64,000 nucleotides of DNA. Source: Galdieria partita (Eukaryota > Rhodophyta > Bangiophyceae > Galdieriales > Galdieriaceae). The notes under the pieces were generated by a model that worked only from the letters and a program-made list of their open reading frames with translations, was not told the origin of the DNA and searched no databases. The position numbers and the translations under genes were made by a program. Location: NCBI GenBank assembly GCA_025991245.1, contig BQMJ01000058.1, positions 62,001-126,000 on the forward strand. The letters are read 5' to 3'. Shown here piece after piece: positions 45,077 to 57,500 of this stretch; the first letter of the stretch is position 1, and the number at the start of each line of letters is the position of its first letter.

Positions 45077-46895
45077 ATGGTGGGGTTCAAAAGGGATCGT
45101 CGCTGTTGCTCTCAAACATGTGCTGTTGGTAGGAGAAAACAAAAAAGTTTTGCACTCGATAGAAAGTTTTCCTTCCGATGTGATTTTTTGTTGAGTTGTT
45201 GTCAACAGATAAACCAATCACAAACAACGTCCAACCCGTTGAATGAGTCTCTCATACAACAAAGAGAAGAACAAGCACTCAAAAAACAAAGAATGGAAAA
45301 GTTGAAAGCTTTGGAAACTGCGGGTTTCTGTACTTTTGCTTATCGATGGTGAACGGGTTCCGTCTTTTGCTTTCTTCTCTTTCTAACCCTTTGACTAGGA
45401 ATAAGACACATAATGCTATGGAATTGAAGACACTATACGACTACTTGTCTCCAGGTGAGCAAGTTACACAAGTAGGAATATCCTTGGCTGGACGAATCAA
45501 GAGCAAGCGAACTTTTGGTAAATTGATGTTTCTTACTTTGGAAGATGATAGTGGAAGTATTCAGTTGTATGTAGAGCAACAGAATTTATGTAGTGGACAA
45601 GGTATTGTGTTGTTGTGGTTATGGAGTTGCTGAGAACGGTCCATAGATTCCTATCGTTGTATCAAGTCGTTGGTAGATATCGGTGATATTGTGGGTGTTC
45701 AAGGTTGGATAAAACGTACAGACAAAGGAGAATTAAGTATTGTTGTAAAAGATTGGCAAATGTTGGCGAAAAGTTTATTACCGTTGCCCGATAAGTTTCA
45801 TGGCTTAACGGATGTAGCTAAACGTTACCGACATCGACATTTGGATATGATAGTGAATCCAAACGTTCGCCAAGTTTTGAAACAAAGAGCGCATATTGTA
45901 TCCGCTATTCGAGAGTTGCTGGAAAGAAAACATTTTGTGGAAGTAGAGACGCCCGCTTTGCATCGCATTGCAGGTGGAGCGGATGCTTCGCCTTTTGTTA
46001 CTTATCACGAAGCGTTGGATTTACAGTTGACTTTAAGAATAGCTACTGAATTGTTTTTAAAGAGATGTATTGTTGGAGGGTTTGAAAAAGTGTATGAAAT
46101 TGGCAGAGTTTTTCGAAATGAAGGTATTTCTACTAGGCATAACCCTGAATTCACTTCTTTGGAGTTGTACGAAGCATACAAAGACTATCAAGATATGATG
46201 AATTTGACGGAAGAATTGATACAAACAGTGGCTAAGCAAGTGTGTGGAACGACAGAAATAGTTTATATGGAAGAAAGGATTCAACTCGGTGCACCCTTTA
46301 GGCGAGTGACGATGAATGATTTGGTGAAAGAAACGATAGGTTTGGATATCTTATCCTATGAGGATTTGGAAACTGCCAAAAGGTCGTTGGCTGGAAAGAA
46401 GATAGAAGGGATGGAAATGGAAAGCATTGATAGTTTGGGAAAGTTATTGAGTAGTTGTTTTGAGCATTGTTGTGAAAAGTTATTGATACAGCCAACCTTT
46501 GTGTTGGATTATCCTATAGAAATATCACCTTTGGCGAAACAACATCGCAAGGATCCACGTTTGACTGAACGATTTGAGTTGTATATTGCTGGAAGAGAAT
46601 TGGCCAATGCTTTTAGTGAATTGAATGATCCTATAGAGCAACGGGAACGTCTGATGAAACAGTTGCAAGGAGCAGAACAAGTTGGAAAGGAATTGGATGA
46701 AGACTTTCTATTGGCTTTGGAACAAGGAATGCCGCCTACTGGAGGAATGGGAATGGGAATCGACCGTTTGGTCATGTTGTTGACAAACAGTTCTTCTATT
46801 CGGTAAGTTGTTATCAATTACACATTTCAACAAAATGAGTCATGTTTTTATATGAAAGACAAGTCATTGCGTTTCCTTTGTTAAAACCTGAATAA
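45077..46895 (+). CDS. Lysyl-tRNA synthetase, class II, probably organellar
   Basis: Exons 45077-45348, 45399-45601, 45647-46802 and 46859-46895 give 555 aa. The anticodon-binding OB fold holds GRIKSKRTFGKLMFLTLED. Motif 1 is near KHFVEVETPALH, motif 2 is KVYEIGRVFRNEGISTRHNPEF, and motif 3 is GGMGMGIDRLVML. The first ~50 residues are basic, as for a transit peptide. An internal ATG at 45293 could give a form without it. The first intron restores AYRW-NKTHN. Confidence 0.92.
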
Positions 46896-46977
46896 ATTCT
46901 CAATAATGGATTTTATGGCAAAGAATAACCAATCTCAAGAAATATTAGTTTCATAAGAAAACATTGAAACATACATC

Positions 46978-49360
46978 TTAGACGGTTGATGGATCTTCTG
47001 TTTCATTCAATAGAGTCCATATAGGATGTTTGTACAATTCGGAATAAGTAACAGGAACAGAAGAATCATCTTTGTCTACCAATGTAATCACAGCTCCATG
47101 TTCTGAGACAGTTCCAAATCTTCCCAAGACCCATTTTGCATACAATAGAGTAAGAAATGGTAAAGGAAAAATAAGAAAACCTGGTCCAAACTGATTGATT
47201 CCAAATACAGCCATCATTACAAGTTGTTGGAGTACCAATGTTATCACATAGCTATAGAAGACTGTAGGAAAATGAACTCCACCAGCTTCGTACAAAGAAA
47301 CATTCACATAAATCAATTGATATTTGGTTACACAAAGCCCCCAAACAAAATAGATACAACCAAAGAACAAAATAAAAGGAGACATCACACTGTACATAAG
47401 ACATAGAAATACAATAATAAAAGCAGAGCCATAATGACTTGAATAAGGAAAGGCATGGATGGCATTTGCAATGATTTGATCTTTCTCTCTCTCTGTCTTT
47501 GCTGTCCAGTGCAACTTGAACCAACGAACAAACAAACGTCCAATTAAAAGTAAAGATATAGAAAATCCAACCAATCCCTGAATAAGAATAAAATTCATGT
47601 AAAACAATCCTTGTTTCGGGATACTTTCAGACAACAAATTTGGAATGTTACTTGGATTCTGTATCATTGCTTGTAAGTTACCAAATATACTACCTCCAAT
47701 GGTATAAACAAAGAATACTTGAACCACAAGGAACACAGTATACCATAATTGTACTAGAAAGAGATATCAAATGCAAATCATTCAGTGTATATACAACCTT
47801 ACCTTGGCTTTGTATGTGAACTAAAGAAAAATCCCTCCTTCGCAACAATATTTTATCCAGTATCCATGGAACTAAGGAAAACAATACGACCAGAATGACA
47901 GCAGGTAAAATACCATCCAGGAATGCAACAACAGAGGGCGATATCTTTGTAATAAATGAAAGCCAAGTCAAAGCTTTGACATGACTCAAAGTGTTAATAT
48001 TAGCTAAACTGGATACAAACGTAACCGGAATAGTCCAAAAAATAATAAGAACAAGGATGGATGCAATAGATAAGCACTTTCGAAGCCAACAACTTCGAAG
48101 ACTCCAAGAAAAGGCATCCCAATGGATTCCTTTGGGATCTGGGGCTGAAGATATCACCCATTGCGTTGTCTTCTCAAACAGGCAGGTCTGCCGTGCAAAA
48201 GCTGCTTGACTCTTGTGGAAAAATATGACAAAGAATGCTAGTGTATTTGCATTGCTATCCTTTAATGCCCTTCTCGTTTCAGTCGCGATTTGTATTTTCT
48301 TTTCTCGGATCATTTCATTGAAATGTTGCAGTTTTTTTAGTCTCGATCTATTAGCACCACTAAAAATATGACTTGTGCCTGTGTTACATCTTTCTCCTCC
48401 TCTATTGGTTGGGTTATCTCGTGAGCATCTCCATTCCAGTCTCTCTTTGCGATTTAAAAACTTTTCCAACTCAACATGAAGTTTTTCAATGTTTGCAAAG
48501 TTGAGAACGGGAACTACGAAAGGGGAATCCTGAGGAAACATACGATTGAAACATTCCTTTACCAGCTCCAACGTATCATCACTTGTCGGAATATCTACCA
48601 GGAGTAGTGCATAGTTAGTAGGTCGTTCTTGTGCTCTATATCGAATTCGATATTGATAATATGCTCGATAATCCAAGAAAAGAAAAAACAAAACAGTAAA
48701 CACAACGATATATTCAAACAGCATGGATGCCCACATTCGAGGATCGTTTCTTTGTAAATTGGACATGGAGATGAGCTCCAATCCTGAAGTGTACTAAGTC
48801 ACAGACCAATATCTCATAAAATGGATGGATTCGAAAAAACATGAGGGACATACCAAAGGATCGTTGCTTTTCAGATGATGTCTACCACTTGTAGCATATA
48901 CTGGAAATAAAACAGTAGCTGAGCTTAAACAAAGAATGCAGCATATGAACAAAGCACTCCTCATAAACCTTGTGAACATAACAGCATCTAAACCATGAGT
49001 CTACGCAGTTCGAGTTTTAAAATTCCCAAATGACCAATAGAACCAAGCTTACCTTTATCAACTTGTCCTCGGCATACAACCAACTCTGTGACAACCAAGT
49101 GAAAATGCCTTTTGGTTGTTCTGGAGCATAGACTGGTTCATCATTGTAATCGTTGTAAATAGATAGCTGACTTGAGTATGAATGAATAAAGCAAATACTT
49201 TTTTTGAACAAAGAAACCCTTTGAAATACCTTGCAAGCAACCTGAAATGATATATCCCTGGAACTTTGTCTTTCAACCATGCAAAGAGAAAGAAGCAAAC
49301 AAATAGAACTATCATTCCAATTAGAAACGTCCATAATATACTGAGACTTTCAGGGTCCAT
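46978..49360 (-). CDS. OSCA/TMEM63 (CSC1-like) mechano/osmosensitive cation channel
   Basis: Exons 49230-49360, 49053-49170, 48854-49000, 47803-48793 and 46978-47753 give 720 aa. The N-terminal helix is MDPESLSILWTFLIG. GLDAVMFTRFMRSALF and YALLLVDIP are typical OSCA blocks. The cytosolic loop (about 260-430) contains the RNM-like segment. At least nine further membrane segments follow. Family members open in response to membrane tension or hyperosmolarity. The third-exon acceptor was chosen to restore THGLDAVMF. Confidence 0.86.
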
Positions 49361-49732
49361 TATCTTTTTCAGAGAGAAAATGGTGTTGTTTAGACCAAAA
49401 CTAAAGTACAAACACAGAATAAATTGGCGCAAAATCTTTTCATTTTTTCCTGTTGACAATTTTATTTCCTCCTGAATGGCCCAAGATAAGACCACTATTT
49501 GGAGAGAACTTGCGGTTGCATGACTTGTGTTGAACAAAAACCAGCTTGGATACACGTGGCAACATTTTTACTTCATTAGAAGCTGAACAAGAACAAGTGA
49601 AACAACGTCTCATCCCAACACGAATATCATTCTACATTTCAAGCGGTAAATTTGGTTCAGTTTGCTTACAGTTACCCTAGTAATGTCTTTTTTATTCTTC
49701 GCTCGCTACTAGTTTTATAAAATTCAGCCATA
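49361..49732. other. Intergenic region between the OSCA and ClpR genes
   Basis: The OSCA frame stays open for 65 codons upstream of its ATG, but without another ATG that I would prefer. No separate gene or RNA is seen. Confidence 0.5.
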
Positions 49733-50551
49733 TCATAATATAGGCTCTCCTACGCCAGTACTTTTCATTACCAACCCTTTTGGACGAGGAGTCAACACCT
49801 TATCCACAAGTCCATATTCTCTGGCTTCATATGCTGTCAAATAAAGATCACGTTGCGAATCCTGTTTAATTTTTTCAATAGACTGTTTCGAAAACTTTGC
49901 ATAACTTTCAAACAACATATCTCTCTGTCGCAAAATCTGAATAGCTTCAATTTCAATATCTTTAGCTTGACCCTTGATATTATCAGGAGCAAGTGGCTGC
50001 TGAAGTAAATATCTAGAGTTGGGCAAAGCAAAACGCCTTCCTGGTGTACCTGCAGCAGCTAGAAAAGCTCCCATGGAAGCAGCCATTCCCAAGTTCACCG
50101 TCACAATAGGATAGCGGACCGAGCACATACAATCATACACTGCAAGACCGGGTGTTACAAAACCTCCAGGACAATTGATGTACATCTGAACCTCAGCTTG
50201 ATCGTCTTCACTTTGTAGAAATAATAGTATCGCAATAATTTGGTTTGCCTGATCTTCGTCGATTTCTTGACCTATATAGATAATTCTTTCTCTGTAGAAG
50301 CGGTTAAATATATCTATGAATTCATAGTTTTGTTGGCCAGGAGCTTTGTAAGGTACTTTGGGTACACCACCTCCCATAGCTATGTTTCCAAGTGTTGCAT
50401 ACTTGTGGTGTCTTTTCCAGCTGCTCAGTGATTCTACAAATTGACGGTATTTTCCTCTATTGAGAACCAGTCTTTGCTTGCTGAAGTGGTTGCACTCCAG
50501 TGTCGGTAATAGTCTATTCACAGTGAAAGGCAAGCAAAACAAGCAAAACAT
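49733..50551 (-). CDS. Plastid ClpR-type (His-less) Clp protease subunit
   Basis: Single exon, 272 aa, with a ~60-residue presequence. The ClpP fold is clear: INCPGGFVTPGLAVYDCM, then AASMGAFLAAAGTPGRRFAL. The nucleophile Ser (ASMGA) and a candidate Asp (QRDLYLTAYEA) are present. The catalytic His is Gln: RYLLQQP replaces the usual MIHQP. Such subunits (ClpR in plants and cyanobacteria) are structural members of the plastid ClpPR core. It should therefore be inactive on its own. Confidence 0.88.
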   Translation of the reverse strand: MFCLFCLPFTVNRLLPTLECNHFSKQRLVLNRGKYRQFVESLSSWKRHHKYATLGNIAMGGGVPKVPYKAPGQQNYEFIDIFNRFYRERIIYIGQEIDEDQANQIIAILLFLQSEDDQAEVQMYINCPGGFVTPGLAVYDCMCSVRYPIVTVNLGMAASMGAFLAAAGTPGRRFALPNSRYLLQQPLAPDNIKGQAKDIEIEAIQILRQRDMLFESYAKFSKQSIEKIKQDSQRDLYLTAYEAREYGLVDKVLTPRPKGLVMKSTGVGEPIL

Positions 50552-51027
50552 CAAGTTGGTGATTTTCTAATCAATCGAATAAAATGTTGGATGAATCAAA
50601 ATTGTGGATTTGATATATGTTCTGTAAGTTGTTTGTTGAGAAATAATGTCAAGACTCAACTTGTTCAAGGACTTGTAGAGTTAAAAGATATAGAGCATTT
50701 CAAGATTACATAACAGAATGGAAGCTTCCAAATAGTCATCAAGTAATGAGACGATTTCTCCTTTTCTTCTGGCTTCAAGTTTGGACAAGCACCAACCTGG
50801 AATAATAATCTCAATCGAATAATATTTTTGACCAGCCTTGACTGGACATGAATTTCAACTCAGGTGAAGAAGAATGAAGTGTTTTCTTTCTATTGATCTT
50901 CACTGTTCCTTAGGTTGATGTTTTATCCAACAATCATTCTCAATTCAACAGAAGATTATATAAATAAATTTCATTTACAATGATGAGAGAGTAGAACAAG
51001 TGAGGCTTAAATTGTCTAATCCATTGG
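50552..51027. other. Intergenic region, nothing recognised
   Basis: AT-rich spacer upstream of ClpR and downstream of the 98-aa gene. No open frame or RNA that I can support. Confidence 0.5.
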
Positions 51028-51324
51028 CTATTTGTTACTTTTGTTGAAAAATGATGAACCACCTTTGGCTGCTGCTGTTTTTCTGAGTTGATTTCCGTAA
51101 AGCATTTTGAGATGATCGATAGAAGCTTGGTATAGTGCACTTGTGCTTTGTTGTATGCACGTGTTGACAAGTTTTAGGCTTTGATTATTCTCTTGTATGT
51201 TTGTGCGTTGGAGTCGTTCCTTTTCTTTGCTGTGATCGCTCAAACAAAGAGTCAAGTATCTATGGAATCTTTCACGAGTCTCAACTCTTGTTGAGCAATA
51301 GTTTGCTAGGAACCAGAAGCTCAT
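51028..51324 (-). CDS. Hypothetical small helical protein, 98 aa
   Basis: One exon from an ATG. Basic and helical (ETRERFHRYLTLCL, LKMLYGNQLRK), ending SSFFNKSNK. I do not recognise it. Its 5' end abuts the opposite-strand membrane-protein gene, whose first exon is unresolved, so one of the two 5' ends may be wrong. Confidence 0.42.
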   Translation of the reverse strand: MSFWFLANYCSTRVETRERFHRYLTLCLSDHSKEKERLQRTNIQENNQSLKLVNTCIQQSTSALYQASIDHLKMLYGNQLRKTAAAKGGSSFFNKSNK

Positions 51325-51339
51325 AATGGTGTTGCTAGA

Positions 51340-52299
51340 ACCTTTGGATTTCTATTTCTTGTAGAATGTATTTGTTTGCTATGTTGGGTTGTTTCGGTTC
51401 AAGTATGTGAGATCCTTTTCTTCTTTCTAGTACTTTATATTTATCGATGACTAGCTGTCGTCAGTGGGACACAATGTGCAGTTTCTTGATAGAGTTTTTA
51501 TCTTTTTCTTTGTATTGGGTTTGATTGGTTCGTGTATAGGAGGAGGTTATGTTGCTGTTGCGGTACTTTATTTTGGTCACTAGACGAAGCTCATTCTGAC
51601 CAGTTCTTAGGAGTGGAGACGTCGCAGTTTACGTCATTTTATTGTTCTTTTATGTTTCCTAGTAACCATTCTTTATTGGTTGTCTTTTTCTTCTTCGCTA
51701 GGAGTAGAACTGGATATTCCTTTTATCGATGTAAGTAGGGTTAACTGTTATTGCTATGAGCGTGTTATACTCGTGGCATTTCTGATAGATCAACGCAAGT
51801 CGAGGTCTGATGACTGCACTGGAGGGAAGTTTATTGGCACTTTGTCTCTGTTGTTTTATACGTATCTTTCGTCCTTTAAAGGTAGTCTTCAGTTTTTAAA
51901 GGACATTATATGATAGACACAAGTTCCAAATAGGGTCGAAACGGAGCATTTGTATTGTTTCTTGGAAATATGATGACTTTTATGTCTATACTTTTATTCA
52001 AAGTATTACATACGTAAGTTTTCTTGTGAATAACTTTCCAAAGAGCTCATTGATTCCATATTTAGGGAATGTGCTGGGACTGAGAAATTGCTCGAAAGGT
52101 AAGTTCAATGAGAATACACATATACCTGTGAATAACTTTGGTAAACAGCTGTCCACTTCCTTTACGACTTGATCACAATGCCTTGTTGATATTTCTTGTT
52201 CTATGTTCCAATATGCTTGGAGCAGAAGGAAGTCTACGCTTAATGGCAGCAGGAAATGGAATGGAAGGATATTTGGAAATACCAGATGGAATAGCATAA
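51340..52299 (+). CDS. Unidentified multi-pass membrane protein, seven exons
   Basis: Exons (5' end unresolved) 51340-51402, 51455-51562, 51611-51730, 51789-51881, 51934-52013, 52066-52098 and 52149-52299 join in one frame through introns of 48-58 nt. That gives at least 215 aa. At least five hydrophobic helices appear (FIFFFVLGLIGSCIGGG, FIVLLCFLVTILYW, LLALCLCCFIRIF, AFVLFLGNMMTFM, ALLIFLVLCSNML). No charged catalytic motif stands out and I do not recognise the family. No in-frame ATG was found for the first segment, so a start exon is missing. Confidence 0.6.
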
Positions 52300-52342
52300 A
52301 GAAGACAAGTTCGGAATGGTGGAATATAAAGAGTTCGTCCTA

Positions 52343-53008
52343 TTACAACCAACTTGGATAGTTGGGTGGAATACGGACCAAATCGGTATCGAACAATTCT
52401 ATAAATTGCTCATTCAACAGACGAACTTTGCTTCCTGCAAACCTTCGGTACTCTTCAAAGATGGAAGTTAGATTCCATCGCTGTAATTTTCTCAAGCAAC
52501 CAATGACTGTGCCTGTTCTATGCCGTCCCAAATTGCACATAACATGCAAAGGATAATTATCAACATTCAAAATACAATCAAGAGCATTTAAAACAACCTA
52601 AACTCCATTAGCTATCTTGCGTATGAAATAAGCTTCAACAACATAAATACTTCTTCAGAAATAGGCTTCCAGGGGCTCTTCTCACCGTCCCACCCTAAAG
52701 CCACCAGTTCTATTCCTTGGTCGTCTACAAAGTTCAAACTAGACAGAGTCAACAAAACGATTATTTGAAACTGGTGTATTTCTCACAATTGTTGAGAGAC
52801 TTCGTCAGGAGCCAAATAAAGAATCTTTTTCAGCTGTAGCTTTTCCAGAAACGGAAAACTTAGCTCATTCGGTACACCTGAACGATACCTATCATGTTTC
52901 TTTCGAATCCATCTCTCAACAGCCTCATAAGAATACTCACAGGTCAGTTTCAACCATCCCAAAGTTAATGGGAGGTATGAGAGTTCCTCCATAGGGTACC
53001 GACTCCAT
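52343..53008 (-). CDS. OCA/Siw14-type dual-specificity phosphatase
   Basis: Exons 52941-53008, 52787-52888, 52651-52738 and 52343-52597 give 170 aa. [20 protein letters not shown] and [19 protein letters not shown] match the family start. The P-loop [10 protein letters not shown] carries the CX5R catalytic motif. It is followed by [20 protein letters not shown]. Plant and yeast relatives (PFA-DSP, Siw14, OCA1) cleave inositol pyrophosphates or phosphoproteins. The order of motifs is complete, so it should be active. Confidence 0.9.
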
Positions 53009-53190
53009 ATGCGCTACTAGTAACCCACCAGCCAAAGTAAATTCTCCTTGCCACGATTGTCCTATGAATGTAATTATGAATGACCAAACTATGGAATGAC
53101 GGAGTTTCAAGATATTTGGGACACTTATTACATAGTGTTTCCAACTATTGGAATCGTTTCTCTCAACACGAAGAGAGCAACGTTGCTAGT

Positions 53191-53788
53191 ATGGGGAGTT
53201 TTCATGGGAGTGAGACTACTGTTACGACGAGTTCCTGTAAAACTTTTGGCCAAATATGTTTGTTACAACTTGCGTTTTATCTGTGTGTGGTACGCCGTGC
53301 TTGTTTACAAAGTTCTTTATTTTAATTATGAATAGACTACAACGTTATGGCTTCTTGAAAGCATGCTTGGCTTTCCCTTTGAACAAGTTTTTCGTCAACT
53401 CTTTTCCTATGAAGTTTGGAGGACAACCACTGTACAAGGCTTTCTAGTGCCTTGTGCTTTCTTTTTGAATAGTGTTTGGATGGCAATCTGGTTACGGATT
53501 ATTGTAAAACGCTCCAAAAAGTGTTTGGACTTTGTTATTACTATGTATTTGTTACACTTTGTGTTTTGTACAGGGTTTTATAGTTTTCCCTATTCGTGGA
53601 GTTGGTGGTTGTTTGTATTGATAGGAGTATCTATTAGTACGTTACTTGGAGAGTGGCTATGTATGAAGAGAGAGTTACAAGATATTATGTTGATATCTTC
53701 AGGAGAAGACAATGGAACGCCACTTCATCAAATAACTATAGAATCTCATCGTCCTCATTCCAGTCAAGAAGCCTATCGGAAGAATTAA
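53191..53788 (+). CDS. SYS1: SYS1 Golgi membrane protein
   Basis: Exons 53191-53289 and 53336-53788 give 183 aa, four membrane segments. FGQICLLQLAFYLCV, CLDFVITMYLLHF, SWSWWLFVLIGVS and GEWLCMKRELQDI match SYS1. In yeast and animals SYS1 anchors the Arl3/ARFRP1 GTPase at the Golgi. The 46-nt intron joins V|TTTLWLLES and keeps the family alignment. The C-terminal tail is short and Ser/His-rich. Confidence 0.88.
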
Positions 53789-53880
53789 ACAGCACATGAG
53801 AAAGGACGGGACACGCCAAATCACATTCTTTCATCATTGAGAGGAAGCGACATAGTTATCGTTGAGTCGCCATTTCAGAA

Positions 53881-54411
53881 ATGAAAAGACGACAAAAGGC
53901 TCGTTTGACTAAAATATCGGTTTCCAAGGAACCAGTCACTGACAAGAAACCTGATTCCAAAGAAAATGATATTTTCAGCATTCATAATAGTGTTTCTTCC
54001 TTGGAAGCATCAAGTATTTCATCCTCAAGTCCATCTCAACTCAGCGCACAGGATATGTGTTTTGAACCGATTTCTATGAAGGATAATCATATTTCGGATA
54101 CATGGATAGAGAATGAACCTAGTTGGGAATCTTTTAAAAAGGACAAGTCAAAGGATATGTTGGATAATCAAGAAGAGGGAGAAATATCGATGAAACAAGA
54201 TAGTCAAACCTCATCAGATGATTCGGCCAATGATAGCGAGAGTACACATAGCTCAGAGACACGTAGTGAGTCGCATGTTCGTGACAAACCCATACAAAAG
54301 AAGCGAAGTACCCAAAAATATATCAACAAAACAAAACTAAAATGGAGCATATGGCAAACTATCATTGGATGGTTTGGAAAACAAAGCCAAGATGAGACTT
54401 TGGATGCTTAG
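53881..54411 (+). CDS. Hypothetical acidic, Ser-rich protein, 176 aa
   Basis: Single exon from an ATG. A basic start (MKRRQKARLTK) leads to a long Ser/Asp/Glu-rich disordered middle and a C-terminal KLKWSIWQTIIGWFGK amphipathic segment. I do not recognise a family. The C-terminal Trp-rich helix could bind a membrane or a partner; that is only an inference from composition. Confidence 0.5.
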   Translation: MKRRQKARLTKISVSKEPVTDKKPDSKENDIFSIHNSVSSLEASSISSSSPSQLSAQDMCFEPISMKDNHISDTWIENEPSWESFKKDKSKDMLDNQEEGEISMKQDSQTSSDDSANDSESTHSSETRSESHVRDKPIQKKRSTQKYINKTKLKWSIWQTIIGWFGKQSQDETLDA

Positions 54412-54597
54412 TCTTGCTTACAATTGTTGGAGAAATTTCTGACAAATGAAAATAAATTGAGAAGAATATCTCATTTCTCCTCTATTTTTTCAACTCTTCT
54501 TTGGTTCATTTATTTATATATATTTCATGTAACTGCACTCAGTTCATTTTGGCAATGATTGTTTACAAAATTGCGCGCGTAGATTTCCATTTGTTAT

Positions 54598-57500
54598 ATG
54601 TTCTGTGAAAATGATTGTTCTACTTGTCTGTTTCTCAGAGAGAGTTGGGATAGTTGGAGCTTCCGAACTCTTAGAAATATTCCAAGTCAACAAATACAAG
54701 AAAACTTGTGGGAAGAATTGCTCAAGATAGGAGCTAAAGTCAATAGTGGAAAACCAGAAAAGTTTATGTTGCACTTGGCAGAAAAGTATCACCTCTATTT
54801 ATTGTTTCTTGAGGATAAGCTTCAAAAAGGTACGAGTTTTTATCTCTTTGGATACATAAAGTTGTCATTATCTTCTCACTCCTTTGTAACATTAGGAGAA
54901 AGAAAGGAACACTACTTTCACAATCACCAGGTGCGCCAAATCTGCTACACTGAAAGGAGTTTAAGTTCATATTTTGAATTTTGCAATTTTATCTATTTAG
55001 GACCAGGACAAGATTGTTCATTTCTATATCGACGACCAAGGCAAATCAGTATCGCTTTCTTTCGAGGAATACAAACTGTTTGCTATTCGAACTCTAGCCG
55101 ATCTACACTTGTGTCTCCTTCATCATGGATACTTGTCTCGTTGGTTGATAGAAGTTTATCGTATTGTACGGATATTAAAGTTGATTCAGTCTTGCTCTGA
55201 CGATCCATCGGGCAACAACTGCGAGACTAGATGGAACGTATGGGATTTGATGATTAGTCATCCTGAGATGATCAGAAGATTTGCTTGTAATGTTCTGAGC
55301 CGCTTATCTATTATTATCTCACATGGAATGGAATACGATATAAGCGTAGTTCTGTTTTCATTTTTGAAGACTGAGAAAGATTTCAACTACCCATTCCAAC
55401 CAGTGTATCATCATTTTGTCGGGAAAGAGTCTTCTACTTTATTGCAAAAACTTATTTCAGAAGATTTTGAAACTGTATATAGGGCTGGTATGCTTTCATC
55501 CAATCACTATACTCATCGTCCGAAATTCATCAACTTGGAACAGAATTGGGATCGACTAGTTTTTTGCTTTAGGAAATGGAATGGAGAGATACGTGATGGC
55601 AATGCAGGAATATTGGATGCCTGCATTATTCGTAGTATATTTGAAGAGTTATTACCTGATAACATAGAAGCCTTTAGTAAAAGGTGGTTACATATGCTCT
55701 TTCAAGAATGTATTCATGGAGAAGAACAAACTCTAGCAAATATCCAAAAATTGGGAGTTGCTACTTCATTGGAACGACTGCATCACTTACAGAGTCGGAT
55801 GAATCCTTCCTCAGCTAATCAAAAAAGACCACTGCAAGACCATTTGGAGCAAGACTTTTCATATTTTTTTCGAGGAAGAGAAAGATTCTTTATGGAAATG
55901 ATTGAGTTGGCTGATAGTTGTAGGTGGAATAGCTGTTTGATTCAACTCATTCATCTGATGATTGAAAAAATTATTCAGCATCTAGATCAGTTGACTATCC
56001 ATGAAGGAAGTCAAGAGTATGGGGTGTCGTATAGAGAACAATGTATTGTTGACTGTGTGTTATATGGAAGATTGGCTACGAAAATCTTGGCACTATTACT
56101 AACCTTAACAGGGCCTCATGCAATTCGAAACTCCAGCCATCATCGAACGTCAGGAACACATAAACATTATGTCCATAGAAAGAATTCTTTCCAAAGAAAG
56201 GCCACGGAGACGACAACTTTACGACGAGTATCTTCGGTATAGAAACTTTTGATATGATTTGAAATATTCGTTAATGTGACTTTTATAGGAAACCAATGAC
56301 AATGACGCCAACTCTCTTTCGTACTTTTTGAGGAACTTACATTTTGATGAGGAACAAGTTTCTGTGAAGCCCACGTTGTCTACCACATTGAACTCAATTG
56401 CTTCCAATTATTGGTTGCTATATACTAATAGCTTTACTTATCTTAAATATGCAATTGAATTGCTTCCTAAGCGCTTCAGTTACTCTTTGAGCTTGTTCAT
56501 CTTATGGACTCCCTATTTGGCAGTTGCTAGTGTTGATGACATTATCTCACAGACTCCATGGTTTACACAATGTATTGGATGGATTAAACATTTGAGAGAA
56601 GACTTGTATAGTTGTCTTCTCAATAGTGAGAAAATGGAAGAATTGGATCATTGTGGTGCAATCTGCATTTATGGTTGGACTTTGATGTTGACTATCATGG
56701 AGGAACAAATTCCCTTGAGTAGTATATCTTCTTGGTGGAAGCCAACTAGCCATGAGGTTCTTCTGACGTTGCTAAATATCGAAGAATGGTCGCATGAAAA
56801 CTTTATTTCTCAGGTTCATGATATCAATGAACAAAAGTACTGGTGGTTGGATAAGAGGTTATTCTGGCATTGCTTGCCTCACATGAAACAACTGCATCAT
56901 TTGCTTCATAACTGGGATGAGATTCTGGAAGATCCTCGTGACAAGCTACAAGCGAACCATTCGACCATTCGAGGTACAAGTAGAAAGATTCAGCCATCTC
57001 CTGCAGTTTTATTGTCCAAGAGCATTGGTATGTGTATTGAAAAGTAGCTCTCGATTACTCTTGTATTGATATGGAAAACGTAGGAGAGAACTGTACAGGA
57101 AATGATAGACAATCCTCTAAAACATGCTTCTTGCTTTCTAATAGATATGCAGAACAGTTGGAGCCAATTCAACAGCTCGTACAAATGGTTTTGGAAAGAA
57201 AGCTATATCATGTACTGGAACAGTTGGAAAAGTCTGAGGCACTCACAAACGACATTTGGTGCCATTCCACTCGTTCATCCTGGAAGAGAACCTATCGAGT
57301 TTGTCAGAGTCTATATATGACCACCGTTAGAGACTTGTTAAGGAATCTGGACGTTCCTTTGGATGCCATATATAGAGCTGCTGACGAGACCTATTGTCGA
57401 ACTATCAAGCCTTGGTTGAGAACAAATGACAAGTCTCCATTGGAAATCCTGGAGTGGATCAAAGAAGACGCTGACAATAATTTCTATTTTGTGCAAAACA

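Noticed and set aside
46057-46817. Long minus-strand open frames inside the lysyl-tRNA synthetase gene
   Set aside because: They are shadows of a well-conserved coding exon, with no homology of their own.
51998-52297. 99-codon minus-strand open frame
   Set aside because: Opposite to the last exons of the seven-exon membrane gene, which have consistent splice sites and phase.
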